DNA of 64,000 nt from Echinicola strongylocentroti. Lineage in GTDB: Bacteria > Bacteroidota > Bacteroidia > Cytophagales > Cyclobacteriaceae. The notes under the pieces are model-generated. The model did no database searches. It was not told the DNA's origin and worked only from the letters and a program-made list of their open reading frames with translations. The position numbers and the translations under genes are program-made. Positions 26,491 to 35,507 of this stretch are shown here, piece by piece. Each line of letters begins with the position of its first letter. The stretch's first letter is position 1. The stretch lies in NCBI RefSeq assembly GCF_003260975.1, contig NZ_CP030041.1, positions 3,971,501 through 4,035,500 of the forward strand. Direction: 5' to 3'.

Positions 26491-26658
26491 TACGTGTTTT
26501 GGTAGCAAGGAAATAGTACGGGACTAATCAGTAGTAGCGCAGGTGACCGATTCAATGGAGGGGGATTTGGAGGAGTTTTTTTATGCAAACGACATGATGG
26601 GCCAGGGAATAAACCTTAAATTGTGGGAGTGTTTTCCAACAATAGATAGATCAAAACA

Positions 26659-27339
26659 ATGAACAAGGATACCTTGAGTTTTCTGTCGGCCTTAGCCGAA
26701 AATAACAGCAAAGAATGGATGGATGCCAATCGGGAATGGTATCAGGGTACCCGGAAAGGTTTTCTGGAAACGGTAGAAGCCTTATTGGAAGAGCTGAAAA
26801 AGGTGGAGCCAGGATTGGCAGGCCTTCGGCCAAAAGACTGTGTGTTCCGACAAAACCGTGATATCCGCTTCAGTGCCAACAAGGCTCCTTATAAAAACAA
26901 TATGGGCGGCTATTTTTCTCCAGGTGGGAAAAAATCCGTTGGTCCAGGGTATTATCTGCATATACAGCCTGGCGAATCCTTTTTGGCTGGTGGTATCTGG
27001 ATGCCTGCGGCGGAGGAACTGAAAAAAATAAGACAGGAGATTGACTATGCGGGAGAAGAGTTAAAAAACATCATTGGGCAGCCTGCATTCAAGTCTTCGT
27101 TTGGGGAGATCCATGGAGAACGGCTGAAAACCTCTCCACGGGATTATAGTACAGATCATCCACATATCGACCTGCTACGACTGAAGAGTTTTGTGGTAAC
27201 CCATTCATTGACTGACGAGGAGGTGCTTTCCGATGGTTTGGTGGAGACTTGTCTTGGTTATTATTCCAAAATGGAGGATTTTCATGCATTCCTAGCCCGT
27301 GCAGTCGATGATGCCGAGAGTGGGGAAGGGATTATTTGA
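26659..27339 (+). CDS. DUF2461 family protein
   Basis: A 226-residue soluble protein matching DUF2461 (TIGR02453): LSFLSALAENNSKEWMDANR at residues 5-24, the conserved FRQNRDIRFSANKAPYKNN near 63, and GPGYYLHIQPGESFLAGGIW near 94. Length is normal. The family is widespread and its role is unknown. It appears to be a single-gene transcript following mobile repeat copy B. Confidence 0.9.
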   Translation: MNKDTLSFLSALAENNSKEWMDANREWYQGTRKGFLETVEALLEELKKVEPGLAGLRPKDCVFRQNRDIRFSANKAPYKNNMGGYFSPGGKKSVGPGYYLHIQPGESFLAGGIWMPAAEELKKIRQEIDYAGEELKNIIGQPAFKSSFGEIHGERLKTSPRDYSTDHPHIDLLRLKSFVVTHSLTDEEVLSDGLVETCLGYYSKMEDFHAFLARAVDDAESGEGII

Positions 27340-27469
27340 GATGTTAGATGTGAGTATTGAGTCTTGAGACATGAGTATTGAGGCTTTTGAGACATCCATC
27401 TTCTGTATTGAGATCCTTCCTCTTCCTCGTTATGGCCTAAGGGCCATTGAGGTTTTTCCTAATTGTCAA

Positions 27470-28294
27470 TTACAGCAGGTGTTTTTCGATCATCATGGCG
27501 ACGCCATCTTCCTTGTTGCTGGCGGTGATTTCATCGGCGACAGCTTTGACCTCTTCGCGGGCATTGCCCACAGCCACTCCATGGCCTGCCGCCTTGAGCA
27601 TTTCGATGTCGTTATAGTTGTCTCCAAAGGCAATGACTTCCGAAAGTGAGATGCCGTATTTTTTTGCAAGTAACTGTTCCAGTGCGCTGGCTTTGGAAAT
27701 GGCTTTCGGGGCGATTTCGATATAAGTGTCCTTGGAGCGATAGAGGTGGAGGTCCTCGTTTTTGCCTGCTTCCAATGTGCTGAAGAGGGCGTCAATTTCA
27801 TCAGCGGGTCCCATGCACATGACCTTGTGCGCTCCTGCTTGGCGAGATTGCCAGTCGGGAAGGACTTCTTGCCAAGCTCTAATCACTGGTTTTACCTTGG
27901 TGCTGGTGATCTCCCGCTGTGTCCAAAAGTCATCTTGGGGTGCATACCACTCATCCTCATGGTAAACACTGATATGGATGTCGGTACCATCAGAAATTTC
28001 TTGGATGTGATGACAGATGTCCAAGGGGATCTTTACCGTGTCCAACAGCTCATATTCCTCCTCGTGGCCATTAAAGTGAATGACATATCCGCCGTTATAG
28101 CAGATCATTGGATTGTGGAGGCGCTTCATGGTTGCCTGAAGGTGCCGCATGGCACTTGGCATTCTGGAAGAGGCCAGAATTACGGGAAAATCCGCAGGAA
28201 GCTGTGCGATGGCATCAAGGGTTCTGGCCGAAATTTCCCTGTTCTTATCCAATAGCGTACCGTCAATGTCGGTACAGAGGGCTTTAAATTGCAT
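27470..28294 (-). CDS. Cof-type HAD-IIB family phosphatase
   Basis: A 274-residue haloacid-dehalogenase-type hydrolase, probably a sugar- or nucleotide-phosphate phosphatase of the Cof/YidA group. Motif I DIDGTLLD (residues 9-16, nucleophile Asp), motif II ILASSRMPSAM near 40, motif III Lys near 195 (ISKASALEQLL) and motif IV FGDNYNDIEML near 220 are all present, with a type IIB cap between II and III. Substrate cannot be read from sequence. It is followed on the same strand by no close gene, and the next upstream gene ends 4 bp before its start, suggesting co-transcription. Confidence 0.92.
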   Translation of the reverse strand: MQFKALCTDIDGTLLDKNREISARTLDAIAQLPADFPVILASSRMPSAMRHLQATMKRLHNPMICYNGGYVIHFNGHEEEYELLDTVKIPLDICHHIQEISDGTDIHISVYHEDEWYAPQDDFWTQREITSTKVKPVIRAWQEVLPDWQSRQAGAHKVMCMGPADEIDALFSTLEAGKNEDLHLYRSKDTYIEIAPKAISKASALEQLLAKKYGISLSEVIAFGDNYNDIEMLKAAGHGVAVGNAREEVKAVADEITASNKEDGVAMMIEKHLL

Positions 28295-28297
28295 GGT

Positions 28298-28567
28298 TTA
28301 CTTTATTGACTCAAAATTGTCGTAAGATAAGAAACTGAACCCGATTACCCCTATGAATAGAAAAGTTAATGCTACCGTAATGGCATATAGAATCAGGGCA
28401 GCTTTGGCGTAATTTGCTTTGGTCGTAGGGGTGGTTTTGTCCACAGCCCATACGATCAGCATGATAAATCCAACGACCGGAAGCCCGGAAATCAGTAAGG
28501 TGATGATCCAGTCTCCTACAGACATAGGGAGGTTTTTGTCAGCTTGGTGAGGAAGATTATAGTCCAT
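28298..28567 (-). CDS. Small two-helix membrane protein
   Basis: An 89-residue protein with two clear membrane helices (WIITLLISGLPVVGFIMLIV near residue 20 and ALILYAITVALTFLFIGVIG near 57) joined by a polar loop with KTTPTTKANYAK. I do not recognise a named family with certainty. Its stop lies 4 bp before the start of the HAD phosphatase gene on the same strand, so the two are probably co-transcribed. Confidence 0.7.
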   Translation of the reverse strand: MDYNLPHQADKNLPMSVGDWIITLLISGLPVVGFIMLIVWAVDKTTPTTKANYAKAALILYAITVALTFLFIGVIGFSFLSYDNFESIK

Positions 28568-28606
28568 GTGAAGTATTGTTTATGGGTTGGGGAGTTAATT
28601 GAAATG

Positions 28607-29038
28607 CTAATTGGAGCTCGTAGTTTCCTTGGTCAAACTGGCCACCTCAAAAAGGTATTGGCTTTGATAAATGGCTTTGAAGGGGTCCGATTCATCTGTT
28701 TTGATGATGAACACTTCGATGTTTTGGTAATCCTCACTGTCTGAGGCCTCGATAAATACCTTGGCACATTTTCGGGCAATGTTCGCTTCGTTTTTGTATA
28801 ATTCAGGAAGGGTGCCATCATAAAGCCTCAGTTCTATTTTGCTGCTGTCATTGTTGTAGTCTTTGTGAAAACTGGACTCCACTCTTCCAAATCCCCCGAC
28901 AGCCCTGACTTCTTCAGAGCCTTTGAAGAAGTCACTACTGGCAATCCATTCGATCAGTTTTTCAGGGTTGCAGCTACAGCTGCTGAGAAAAAAGCAGCCG
29001 CAGAATACCAGCCAGTAGGATAATTTCAATGGTCTCAT
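28607..29038 (-). CDS. Hypothetical lipoprotein
   Basis: A 143-residue protein with a lipoprotein signal (CFFLSSCSCNP; lipobox Cys near residue 21) and a compact alpha/beta body with no recognised domain. The start MRPLKLSYWLVFCGCFF is a standard signal peptide, which supports the chosen ATG. It is on the same strand as the small membrane protein, 39 bp upstream of it. Function is unknown. Confidence 0.65.
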   Translation of the reverse strand: MRPLKLSYWLVFCGCFFLSSCSCNPEKLIEWIASSDFFKGSEEVRAVGGFGRVESSFHKDYNNDSSKIELRLYDGTLPELYKNEANIARKCAKVFIEASDSEDYQNIEVFIIKTDESDPFKAIYQSQYLFEVASLTKETTSSN

Positions 29039-29107
29039 AGATAAAAGTTCTTCTCAAATTTAACCTAAAATAGGGGAAGTCAAAATTTAATTTCCTATTA
29101 TAAAACC

Positions 29108-30133
29108 TTACATCATGTAGTAGAAGCAATCATTGATGCGGGATTTTCGGTTTCTGTCTTTAGGATTTCCCCAAAGGAAAAGGTACCGGAAGGAAACCTC
29201 ATGGGCACCTTTGGTCTGGCTGCCGATCGGGGATAGCTGATAGTCATAGCTGTAGCCAATCACAAAGCCAGACTCCAGTTTTACCCCAAGCAGGGCAATG
29301 ATGGAGTCATGATTAGGGCTGTTTTGGGTGCCGGGAATACCTCTGTAGCCAATCCCCCCGATGACTTTTCCGTATAGCAGCTGGGTGCCCAGGTCCAGTT
29401 GCTTAAAGGGGCCTTGTTGTTTATAGCTGGCCAATAGTGTGATTTGATTGTCAAAATGGGATCCCCATTGATAGTTGGACCCGAGAGGAAAGCTATAACC
29501 GCCATGTGCTCCAATTTTTAGTGGAAGGGTGTGTTGGTTTTCCTCAGGAAAAAAGCTCAGGCGTGGTTGGTTGACATGGTGGGCAGCCAGTCCAAAAAAG
29601 AAGAAGTCGTTGTTTACCAGTGTCCCAAACGAAATGTCCAAGTAACTGTAAGGCTCGAAGTTGGGGAGCTGATCCAAAGTGCTCGGGGCTACTGTCTGTG
29701 AGAAGAGGTTGATCTGGTCGCCAAAGATAAGGTTGTCCAGCACCGCGCTTCTTTGGACGATCGCAGCCTGGCCCCCAAACCTGAAGTTCCACGTTTCGGC
29801 CAATTGCAGGTTGTAGGCATAGAAAATAGAGATGTCACTGGTGTTGATCTTCATGTTGGATTCCCGAAAGCTATTGACGGCGATACCGACCCCACTGTTG
29901 AGGTCAAAGCTGTAATGGTCCATGTAGGCTGAATAGGCCGTAAAATCATTGGAAAGCCCCGGCCATTGTTTCCGGTAGTTGGCGCCTATACGTGTCAGTT
30001 CGGTGGATCCTGCCATTGCCGGGTTGAGATAGAGTGGAGCGGCATAGAACTGCGAATACTGAAAATCCTGCGCATTGGAACTTCCGAAGGCCAATGTCAA
30101 CATAAGCAATACTATGGTGAGCTTTTTCATCAT
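29108..30133 (-). CDS. PorP/SprF family type IX secretion membrane protein
   Basis: A 341-residue outer-membrane protein. After a signal peptide (LTIVLLMLTLAFGSSNAQ) it has the family's hallmark DFQYSQFYAAPLYLNPAMAGS, then beta-strand-rich sequence ending near VSFRYLFLWGNPK. PorP/SprF proteins help type B-sorted adhesins reach or attach to the surface. Its ATG overlaps the stop of the giant PKD protein by 4 bp (30130-30133), so the two are translationally coupled, as in sprB-sprF pairs. Confidence 0.92.
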   Translation of the reverse strand: MMKKLTIVLLMLTLAFGSSNAQDFQYSQFYAAPLYLNPAMAGSTELTRIGANYRKQWPGLSNDFTAYSAYMDHYSFDLNSGVGIAVNSFRESNMKINTSDISIFYAYNLQLAETWNFRFGGQAAIVQRSAVLDNLIFGDQINLFSQTVAPSTLDQLPNFEPYSYLDISFGTLVNNDFFFFGLAAHHVNQPRLSFFPEENQHTLPLKIGAHGGYSFPLGSNYQWGSHFDNQITLLASYKQQGPFKQLDLGTQLLYGKVIGGIGYRGIPGTQNSPNHDSIIALLGVKLESGFVIGYSYDYQLSPIGSQTKGAHEVSFRYLFLWGNPKDRNRKSRINDCFYYMM

Positions 30134-33100
30134 TTTAAGAGCATAAATACATCAGTCATCGAGTCCTTACGGCCATCCAGCGTCGTAAAGTTCAGTTTGT
30201 ACACATAGTTGCCTGCGTCAGCAGGTGTGCCATTGACGGTGCCATCCCATCCAGGGGTATTCAGGTCCTCTGTCCGGTAAATGACCTCTCCCCACTTGTT
30301 CAATACCATAAACTCCAGTTCAGCGATCAACCGAAATTTCGGGAAGAAATGGTCGTTCAGTCCGTCCCCATTGGGCGAGAAGACGTTGGGCATCATGACA
30401 AAATGGTCCGTTACCTCTACGTTTAGCGTGGTTTCCGAAGTACAGCCAAAGGAATCGGTGACCAGCAAGGTAGCTTGGTAGTTTCCCGCACTTTTATAAA
30501 TGTGTATGGGGTTTTCTTCTGTACTGGAGCTGCCGTCGCCAAAGTCCCAAAAGTAACCTGTAATATCGCCAGAAGACAGGCTTTGGAAGGTGACTTCAAA
30601 ATGGGCCAAATGAGCATTGTGCGTAGCAAATCCCTCGGAGTTAACTTCTGCATCTACTAAGGTAGGCGGGTTTTCGACAGCAAAAGACTCAGTCACCAAG
30701 CAGCCACTTCCGTCTGTGATTTCTGCGGTGAAGAGTCCTGATTCCGTAGTGGTCATTTTTAGCCCTTCTTCAGTGACATCCCCGCCGGACCAATTGATGG
30801 CGTATGGAGGAGTGCCACCCGTGATGGATAGCGTAATTTCTTCGGTTACTTCTTTTGTCTCACAGGATATTATTGTATTCCTGATATTATTGACCGTGAT
30901 CGGGGATGGCCGTTTGATTTCCATTTGGCGAACGACACTGCAGCCTGCGTTATCGGTGACGTTGACTTCATATTGTCCGGCGGTAAGCCCGCTAAGGTCG
31001 GTAGTGGTGGCGCCATTGCTCCAGTTAATGGTATAGGGAGGGGTGCCGCCAGAAATGCCAATGGAGATATTTCCGCTTTGGGGGTCGGTACAGTCAAGGG
31101 CGTCGGTAATTTGGCTTTCGATGACCAAAGGGGCAGGTTCCAGGATATTGAATTCCCTTCTGATGCTGCATCCGTCTGACTGCTCCAACGTAACCCCGTA
31201 AGTACCGGCAGATAAGTTGAAGATGTTTTCCAGCTCAGTGCCGTGATCCCAACGGATGGTGTATTGTAGGTCGTTTTGTTCGAGGTTTAGGCGGATGCTT
31301 CCATCATTTGCGCCAGCACAGGAAATCTGGTTGACCTCTGGGGTCAGCTGAAAAATAGGAGCATCCTCAATGGTGATGTTTTCAGTTTTGATACAGCCAG
31401 CTTGGTCTTCCACGGTGACTGTATACGTGTCCGGGCCGAGGTCTGTGAAGGCCGACAGGGAGGAGCCAAAATTCCATGAAACGGTATATGGAGCTACGCC
31501 TCCTTGGATATCCAATGTTAACGAACCGTCATTAGCGCCATAGCAGGAAATATCCTCTTTTTGATAGCCAATAGTCAGGGGGCTGTCCGGCTCGGTAATG
31601 GACACCGGCCCAAAGTCGGTCGGGCAATTCTCTCCGTTATACACCGTGACGGTGTACATTCCTGCGGGCAAGTTGCTGATGCTCGCCTCAGTAGCTGGAT
31701 AGGACTGCCCGTCTTTTTGCCATTCATAAGTGTATGGGATATTGGGGTTGCCTCCTGTGGTTTCTATTGAAATGGTCCCAGTGGCCTCTCCAGCACAATA
31801 AACAGGAGTGGACCCTGCTAAATTCACCTCTACCTGGTTGGGCTCTTCCAGCGTGTAGGATGCTGTGCTCGAGCAGCCGGATCCATCCTGAACGGTGAGT
31901 AGGTAAGTGCCTGCTCCCAAACCTTCTATAAGGGGAGTGGTGGAGGTGAAGCCATTAGGACCAGTCCATGCATAGCTATACTGACCATTGCCTCCAGAAG
32001 GGACGGCTTCTATCTGTCCGTCGTTTGCTCCAAAACAACTAATGGGATAGCCACTAAAATCCGCAATGTCTGCTTGAATGACAATATCAGGATAGACCGT
32101 TATCGAATGCGTGAGCAGATTGCCTGCACAGTCGCCCTGGGACTGGGCAGAGCTGCTGACAGAAAAGACCACCTCAATTGGGGCATTGGTGGGGTTGGTC
32201 AATTCCATGGGGGGGATGGTGGCGGAATTGCCAGAGGGCACGACTCCTTCTGCGCCATTTGCGACGGCTGTCCAGCTGAAGGTGGCATCGGGAATATTAC
32301 TGGAAATCGTCACCTCTTGGCTCGTGCCGCCACTACAGATTTCTTGACTAACGGAAGAAAGGGTTAAGTTGGATGAAGGGATAACTGTCACATCAAGCAA
32401 AAATGGCTCTCCCTGACAGCCTTCTCTGATTGGGGTGATTTCATAAGTAGCCGTAGCGGGAGCATTTTCAGTGTTTATCAAGGTTTGGCTGATGGATGGG
32501 GAAGCGGTGGGGGAGTCGCTGGTGCCTTCTAGTGATCCCGAATTGATTATTGCCCAACTGTAGCTAGCGCCTGGGATATGGTCGTTCGGCAGGTAGTTGA
32601 AGGTTTCTCCATTACAGATTTCCAATGCAGCCTCTTGGTGGGCCAGCTCTGGCTGAACCGTAATGGTGTAAGTGGCCGGTTGGACAGCGCAGGCTCCCTG
32701 AGTAGAGGAGGTGATATTAGCGGTTATGCTGACCTCAACAGGTGCGTTGGTCTGGTTAATGAGCGTTTGGGCTGGGATGACGGTGGAGCCACTGACAGTG
32801 CCTCCCGTCACTGGGCCAAAATCCGCTGTCCATTCCAGTGTAGTGCCTGCATCGGAACTGAGTGTTACGGCAGTGGTGGTTTCACCGGAGCAGATCACTT
32901 GGTCGGGCTGGGAAAAAGTGATGATAGGGGCCGGGTCTACTGTTACGGCCACCTCATCAGTGGTCGTACATCCTGTCTCGGTATCCGTGACCAGCAATGT
33001 GAATACCGTGCTTGTCGTAGGACTGGCAGTGGCCACAGGCGAATTGGCATCGGTGATGGGGCTGTTATTGGCGCTGGACCATTGGAAGCTGAGGTTTTCG

Positions 33101-35070
33101 GTGTCGGTTACCTGAGCCGCAAGAGAGAAGGTCTCACCGAGGCATATGATGCCATCTTCGCCCGCACTTACCACTGGAGGTAGGTCGTAGGAAAAGGAGA
33201 CCGTTTTCGATGTTACACCACACCCAGAAGAAACTGAAAGCGTGATGGATTTTTCCCCTGGTGTTCCAAAATCAATTTCCCCAGGATCGGCATCGGTGGA
33301 GGAGGACGGCGTACCTCCAACAAATGTCCATTGATAGGTGACATCACTGTTGTCGCAAACTTCCACTGTTGCTTGGGGTGTGAAGACTGTAGGCTCACAA
33401 ACACTTGGGATAGGAGCGAGCTCGACCAAGGGTGGAGCGTAGACTTCTACTTCTTCACTAGCGGAAAAAGTGCCGCAATTGGTGGTCATGCTCAGGTTGA
33501 TAATGTAGCGGCCTGGGCCATTAAAGTTAAACGTGGGACTGGAAGCATTCTGGTCAAATCCTTCTGCAAATTCCCAGTCGGAGCCAGTGCCACAAAACTC
33601 ACCTTGGTACTGCACTGACCAGTTGTAGACCGCATCTTCTCCACAACTGGTATCTACAAAGGAGGTATTGGAGGTGGTGACCGACAAGGGACCGCAGCCA
33701 CTTGTGGTACTTAGCTCAAATGCAGGTTGTGGAATTTCGTTTACACAGATTGTTTTGACCTCTTCGTTGATGCCGCAGCGGTTTCCGGTGATCAACCGGA
33801 TGGTGTAGGTGCCGGCTTCCGAAAAGACCGGGTTGATGATTTCGGAGCCATTGGTCCAGGAGTTAGGCGCATTTGGGTTGATACGGGTTCCCAGAGTGCC
33901 TTCGGGAAGCTCCCAGCCAGTTGCTGGGCTGATTTCCCAGACAAAAATCCCTAAATCTTCACATTGCCCGTTGGTGGTTACTTCCCCGCCAAATTCAGTG
34001 AGGTTTTGGATGGGGATGGGGACATCTACACAGACGGGCTCTTCCGGTGCATCAAATTCCGGATCGGGAATTTCTGAAACATATATTGGTGAAACTACCG
34101 CGGCTGATGCCGAGCAGGGGTTAGAAGCAGTGATGCTGACCGAGTAGGAGTTGGGAAAGCTGCCGCTGTTTACCCCACAGGAGGATTCTTCAAAGGTGTG
34201 GGTAACCGATGCTGGAGGAGGGTGGCTGAATGTTTCCGGTGGAGAGCCATCGGAATAGTCCACGGTGTACATTGTCCCCGTAGGGTTGTTTTCTGTTCCG
34301 GTGATGGGAAAAGTGAGGGTTTGTCCCCCACAGACATTGGTGTTGCCGGGATTGCCCAGTCCCACTGCGGGGTTGGATCCTACAAATATTCCATACTCTT
34401 CAGTAGCGGTACATCCCGATGGGCCTGTGACCGAATAGATAAGCCGGTAAACGCCCATGCTGTAAGCATGCGAGAGCTCTGTCCAGTCTTCCCCCGTGAA
34501 TTTTTCTGAACCATCTCCCCAGTCCAGCTCATAGGAAACATTGGTTTCCCGCGTGGTAGATTGGTTGTAAAAGGTGAATTGGGAATCGTCATTTTCACAA
34601 ATAATGACATACTGCAGGTCGTCGAAGTCTACATCGTCTTGTTCGGTGCCTACTGCCAAGGAAGGTGCTTGGTTTAGCGTGATTTCCTGCGTGGCGGTGT
34701 TCTGGCTGCCGTCTGATTCTGTGACGGTCAGGGATACCGTGAAGGTTTCCATGGCGGTGCCCGGGGTTCCTATAAATTGGTGTACGGGGTTTTGTTCATT
34801 GGAAATATTTTGCTCTCCAGCGTTGGGGTCGCCAAAGTTCCATTCATAGGCGACGATATCTCCAGTGGATAAGTCTGTTAAGGCAATGTCGTTCCTGCTA
34901 CATTGAACATTGGTATCGAATTCAAAAGCCGCCACAGGAATGGCCATGTCATTTTCAATGGAGTGGTGGTGCCAGTTACCCACTAACGCATAGGTTGTTA
35001 CTGTTGCCAGAATGAATCCGCCAGCAAGAAAAATGAGGTAAAGGAAAAGGTAGCGTTTTGAGTTTTTCAT
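30130..35070 (-). CDS. Giant PKD/SprB-repeat adhesin with T9SS type B sorting domain
   Basis: A 1646-residue surface protein. Residues 7-28 are a signal or membrane segment. The body is a chain of PKD and Ig-like domains (for example VAYEWNFGDPNAGE near 73 and YELDWGDGSEKF near 185), followed by about six SprB-type repeats from about 1060 (SCFGANDGQIEAVPSGG, then SCYGANDGSLTLDIQGG and SCAGANDGSIRLNLEQ). Another PKD domain (YFWDFGDGSSSTEENP) and a complete CHU_C sorting domain follow (MPNVFSPNGDGLND ... VFMLLK). It should be secreted by the type IX system and take part in gliding or adhesion. Its partner gene is the overlapping PorP/SprF gene. Confidence 0.93.
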   Translation of the reverse strand: MKNSKRYLFLYLIFLAGGFILATVTTYALVGNWHHHSIENDMAIPVAAFEFDTNVQCSRNDIALTDLSTGDIVAYEWNFGDPNAGEQNISNEQNPVHQFIGTPGTAMETFTVSLTVTESDGSQNTATQEITLNQAPSLAVGTEQDDVDFDDLQYVIICENDDSQFTFYNQSTTRETNVSYELDWGDGSEKFTGEDWTELSHAYSMGVYRLIYSVTGPSGCTATEEYGIFVGSNPAVGLGNPGNTNVCGGQTLTFPITGTENNPTGTMYTVDYSDGSPPETFSHPPPASVTHTFEESSCGVNSGSFPNSYSVSITASNPCSASAAVVSPIYVSEIPDPEFDAPEEPVCVDVPIPIQNLTEFGGEVTTNGQCEDLGIFVWEISPATGWELPEGTLGTRINPNAPNSWTNGSEIINPVFSEAGTYTIRLITGNRCGINEEVKTICVNEIPQPAFELSTTSGCGPLSVTTSNTSFVDTSCGEDAVYNWSVQYQGEFCGTGSDWEFAEGFDQNASSPTFNFNGPGRYIINLSMTTNCGTFSASEEVEVYAPPLVELAPIPSVCEPTVFTPQATVEVCDNSDVTYQWTFVGGTPSSSTDADPGEIDFGTPGEKSITLSVSSGCGVTSKTVSFSYDLPPVVSAGEDGIICLGETFSLAAQVTDTENLSFQWSSANNSPITDANSPVATASPTTSTVFTLLVTDTETGCTTTDEVAVTVDPAPIITFSQPDQVICSGETTTAVTLSSDAGTTLEWTADFGPVTGGTVSGSTVIPAQTLINQTNAPVEVSITANITSSTQGACAVQPATYTITVQPELAHQEAALEICNGETFNYLPNDHIPGASYSWAIINSGSLEGTSDSPTASPSISQTLINTENAPATATYEITPIREGCQGEPFLLDVTVIPSSNLTLSSVSQEICSGGTSQEVTISSNIPDATFSWTAVANGAEGVVPSGNSATIPPMELTNPTNAPIEVVFSVSSSAQSQGDCAGNLLTHSITVYPDIVIQADIADFSGYPISCFGANDGQIEAVPSGGNGQYSYAWTGPNGFTSTTPLIEGLGAGTYLLTVQDGSGCSSTASYTLEEPNQVEVNLAGSTPVYCAGEATGTISIETTGGNPNIPYTYEWQKDGQSYPATEASISNLPAGMYTVTVYNGENCPTDFGPVSITEPDSPLTIGYQKEDISCYGANDGSLTLDIQGGVAPYTVSWNFGSSLSAFTDLGPDTYTVTVEDQAGCIKTENITIEDAPIFQLTPEVNQISCAGANDGSIRLNLEQNDLQYTIRWDHGTELENIFNLSAGTYGVTLEQSDGCSIRREFNILEPAPLVIESQITDALDCTDPQSGNISIGISGGTPPYTINWSNGATTTDLSGLTAGQYEVNVTDNAGCSVVRQMEIKRPSPITVNNIRNTIISCETKEVTEEITLSITGGTPPYAINWSGGDVTEEGLKMTTTESGLFTAEITDGSGCLVTESFAVENPPTLVDAEVNSEGFATHNAHLAHFEVTFQSLSSGDITGYFWDFGDGSSSTEENPIHIYKSAGNYQATLLVTDSFGCTSETTLNVEVTDHFVMMPNVFSPNGDGLNDHFFPKFRLIAELEFMVLNKWGEVIYRTEDLNTPGWDGTVNGTPADAGNYVYKLNFTTLDGRKDSMTDVFMLLK

Positions 35071-35112
35071 GAAAAATTAAAACAACCCCGGGAATTGTGT
35101 GGATAAAGGTTT

Positions 35113-35281
35113 ACTAAATTTTATGTGTCTCTGCAATGACACCAGTAATCACAGCAATAGTAAATAGGTACTCACAGAAACCACTGGAATCTCAGAAAAG
35201 CCTTATGTCATTCTGGATGTTCTGGGTGTTCCGTGAGAAATAAAATCTACTGGCAAGAAAGCGTATAATCAGACTAAATTT
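35113..35281 (+). repeat. Mobile repeat family 1, copy C with 9-bp flanking direct repeats
   Basis: The core at 35122-35272 runs from TATGTGTCTCTGCAATGAC to GCGTATAATCAG. It is bounded by ACTAAATTT at 35113-35121 and 35273-35281, a likely target-site duplication. It sits in the divergent gap between the giant adhesin gene and the FUSC gene, 236 bp before the latter. Confidence 0.8.
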
Positions 35282-35332
35282 AATATTTCAAAAGGAAACT
35301 TCAGCTTTTAATGCTTTTTTATTTGTTTAAAA

Positions 35333-35348
35333 TACATAAAAATATGTA
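35333..35348. promoter_or_regulatory. TACATA-N4-TATGTA inverted repeat before FUSC gene
   Basis: TACATA (35333-35338) and TATGTA (35343-35348) are inverted copies with 10-bp spacing, flanked by A/T tracts. The layout is like the TACGTA pairs at the nitrate clusters but the core differs (CA/TG in place of CG). It may be an operator for the FUSC gene. Relation to the nitrate regulator is only a guess. Confidence 0.35.
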
Positions 35349-35507
35349 TAAATTATCGTTTCTATGTGTCAATTTTACTTGGACTTTTATGAATGGCCTA
35401 TGGAAGAGTAAGATATGAGTAGTCGTCAATTACAGGCAGAGAATAATTAGCAGGCAAGGATGTTAATTTGACCTTCCTTTTATAAATTAGCTTCTTAACC
35501 ACTGGAA

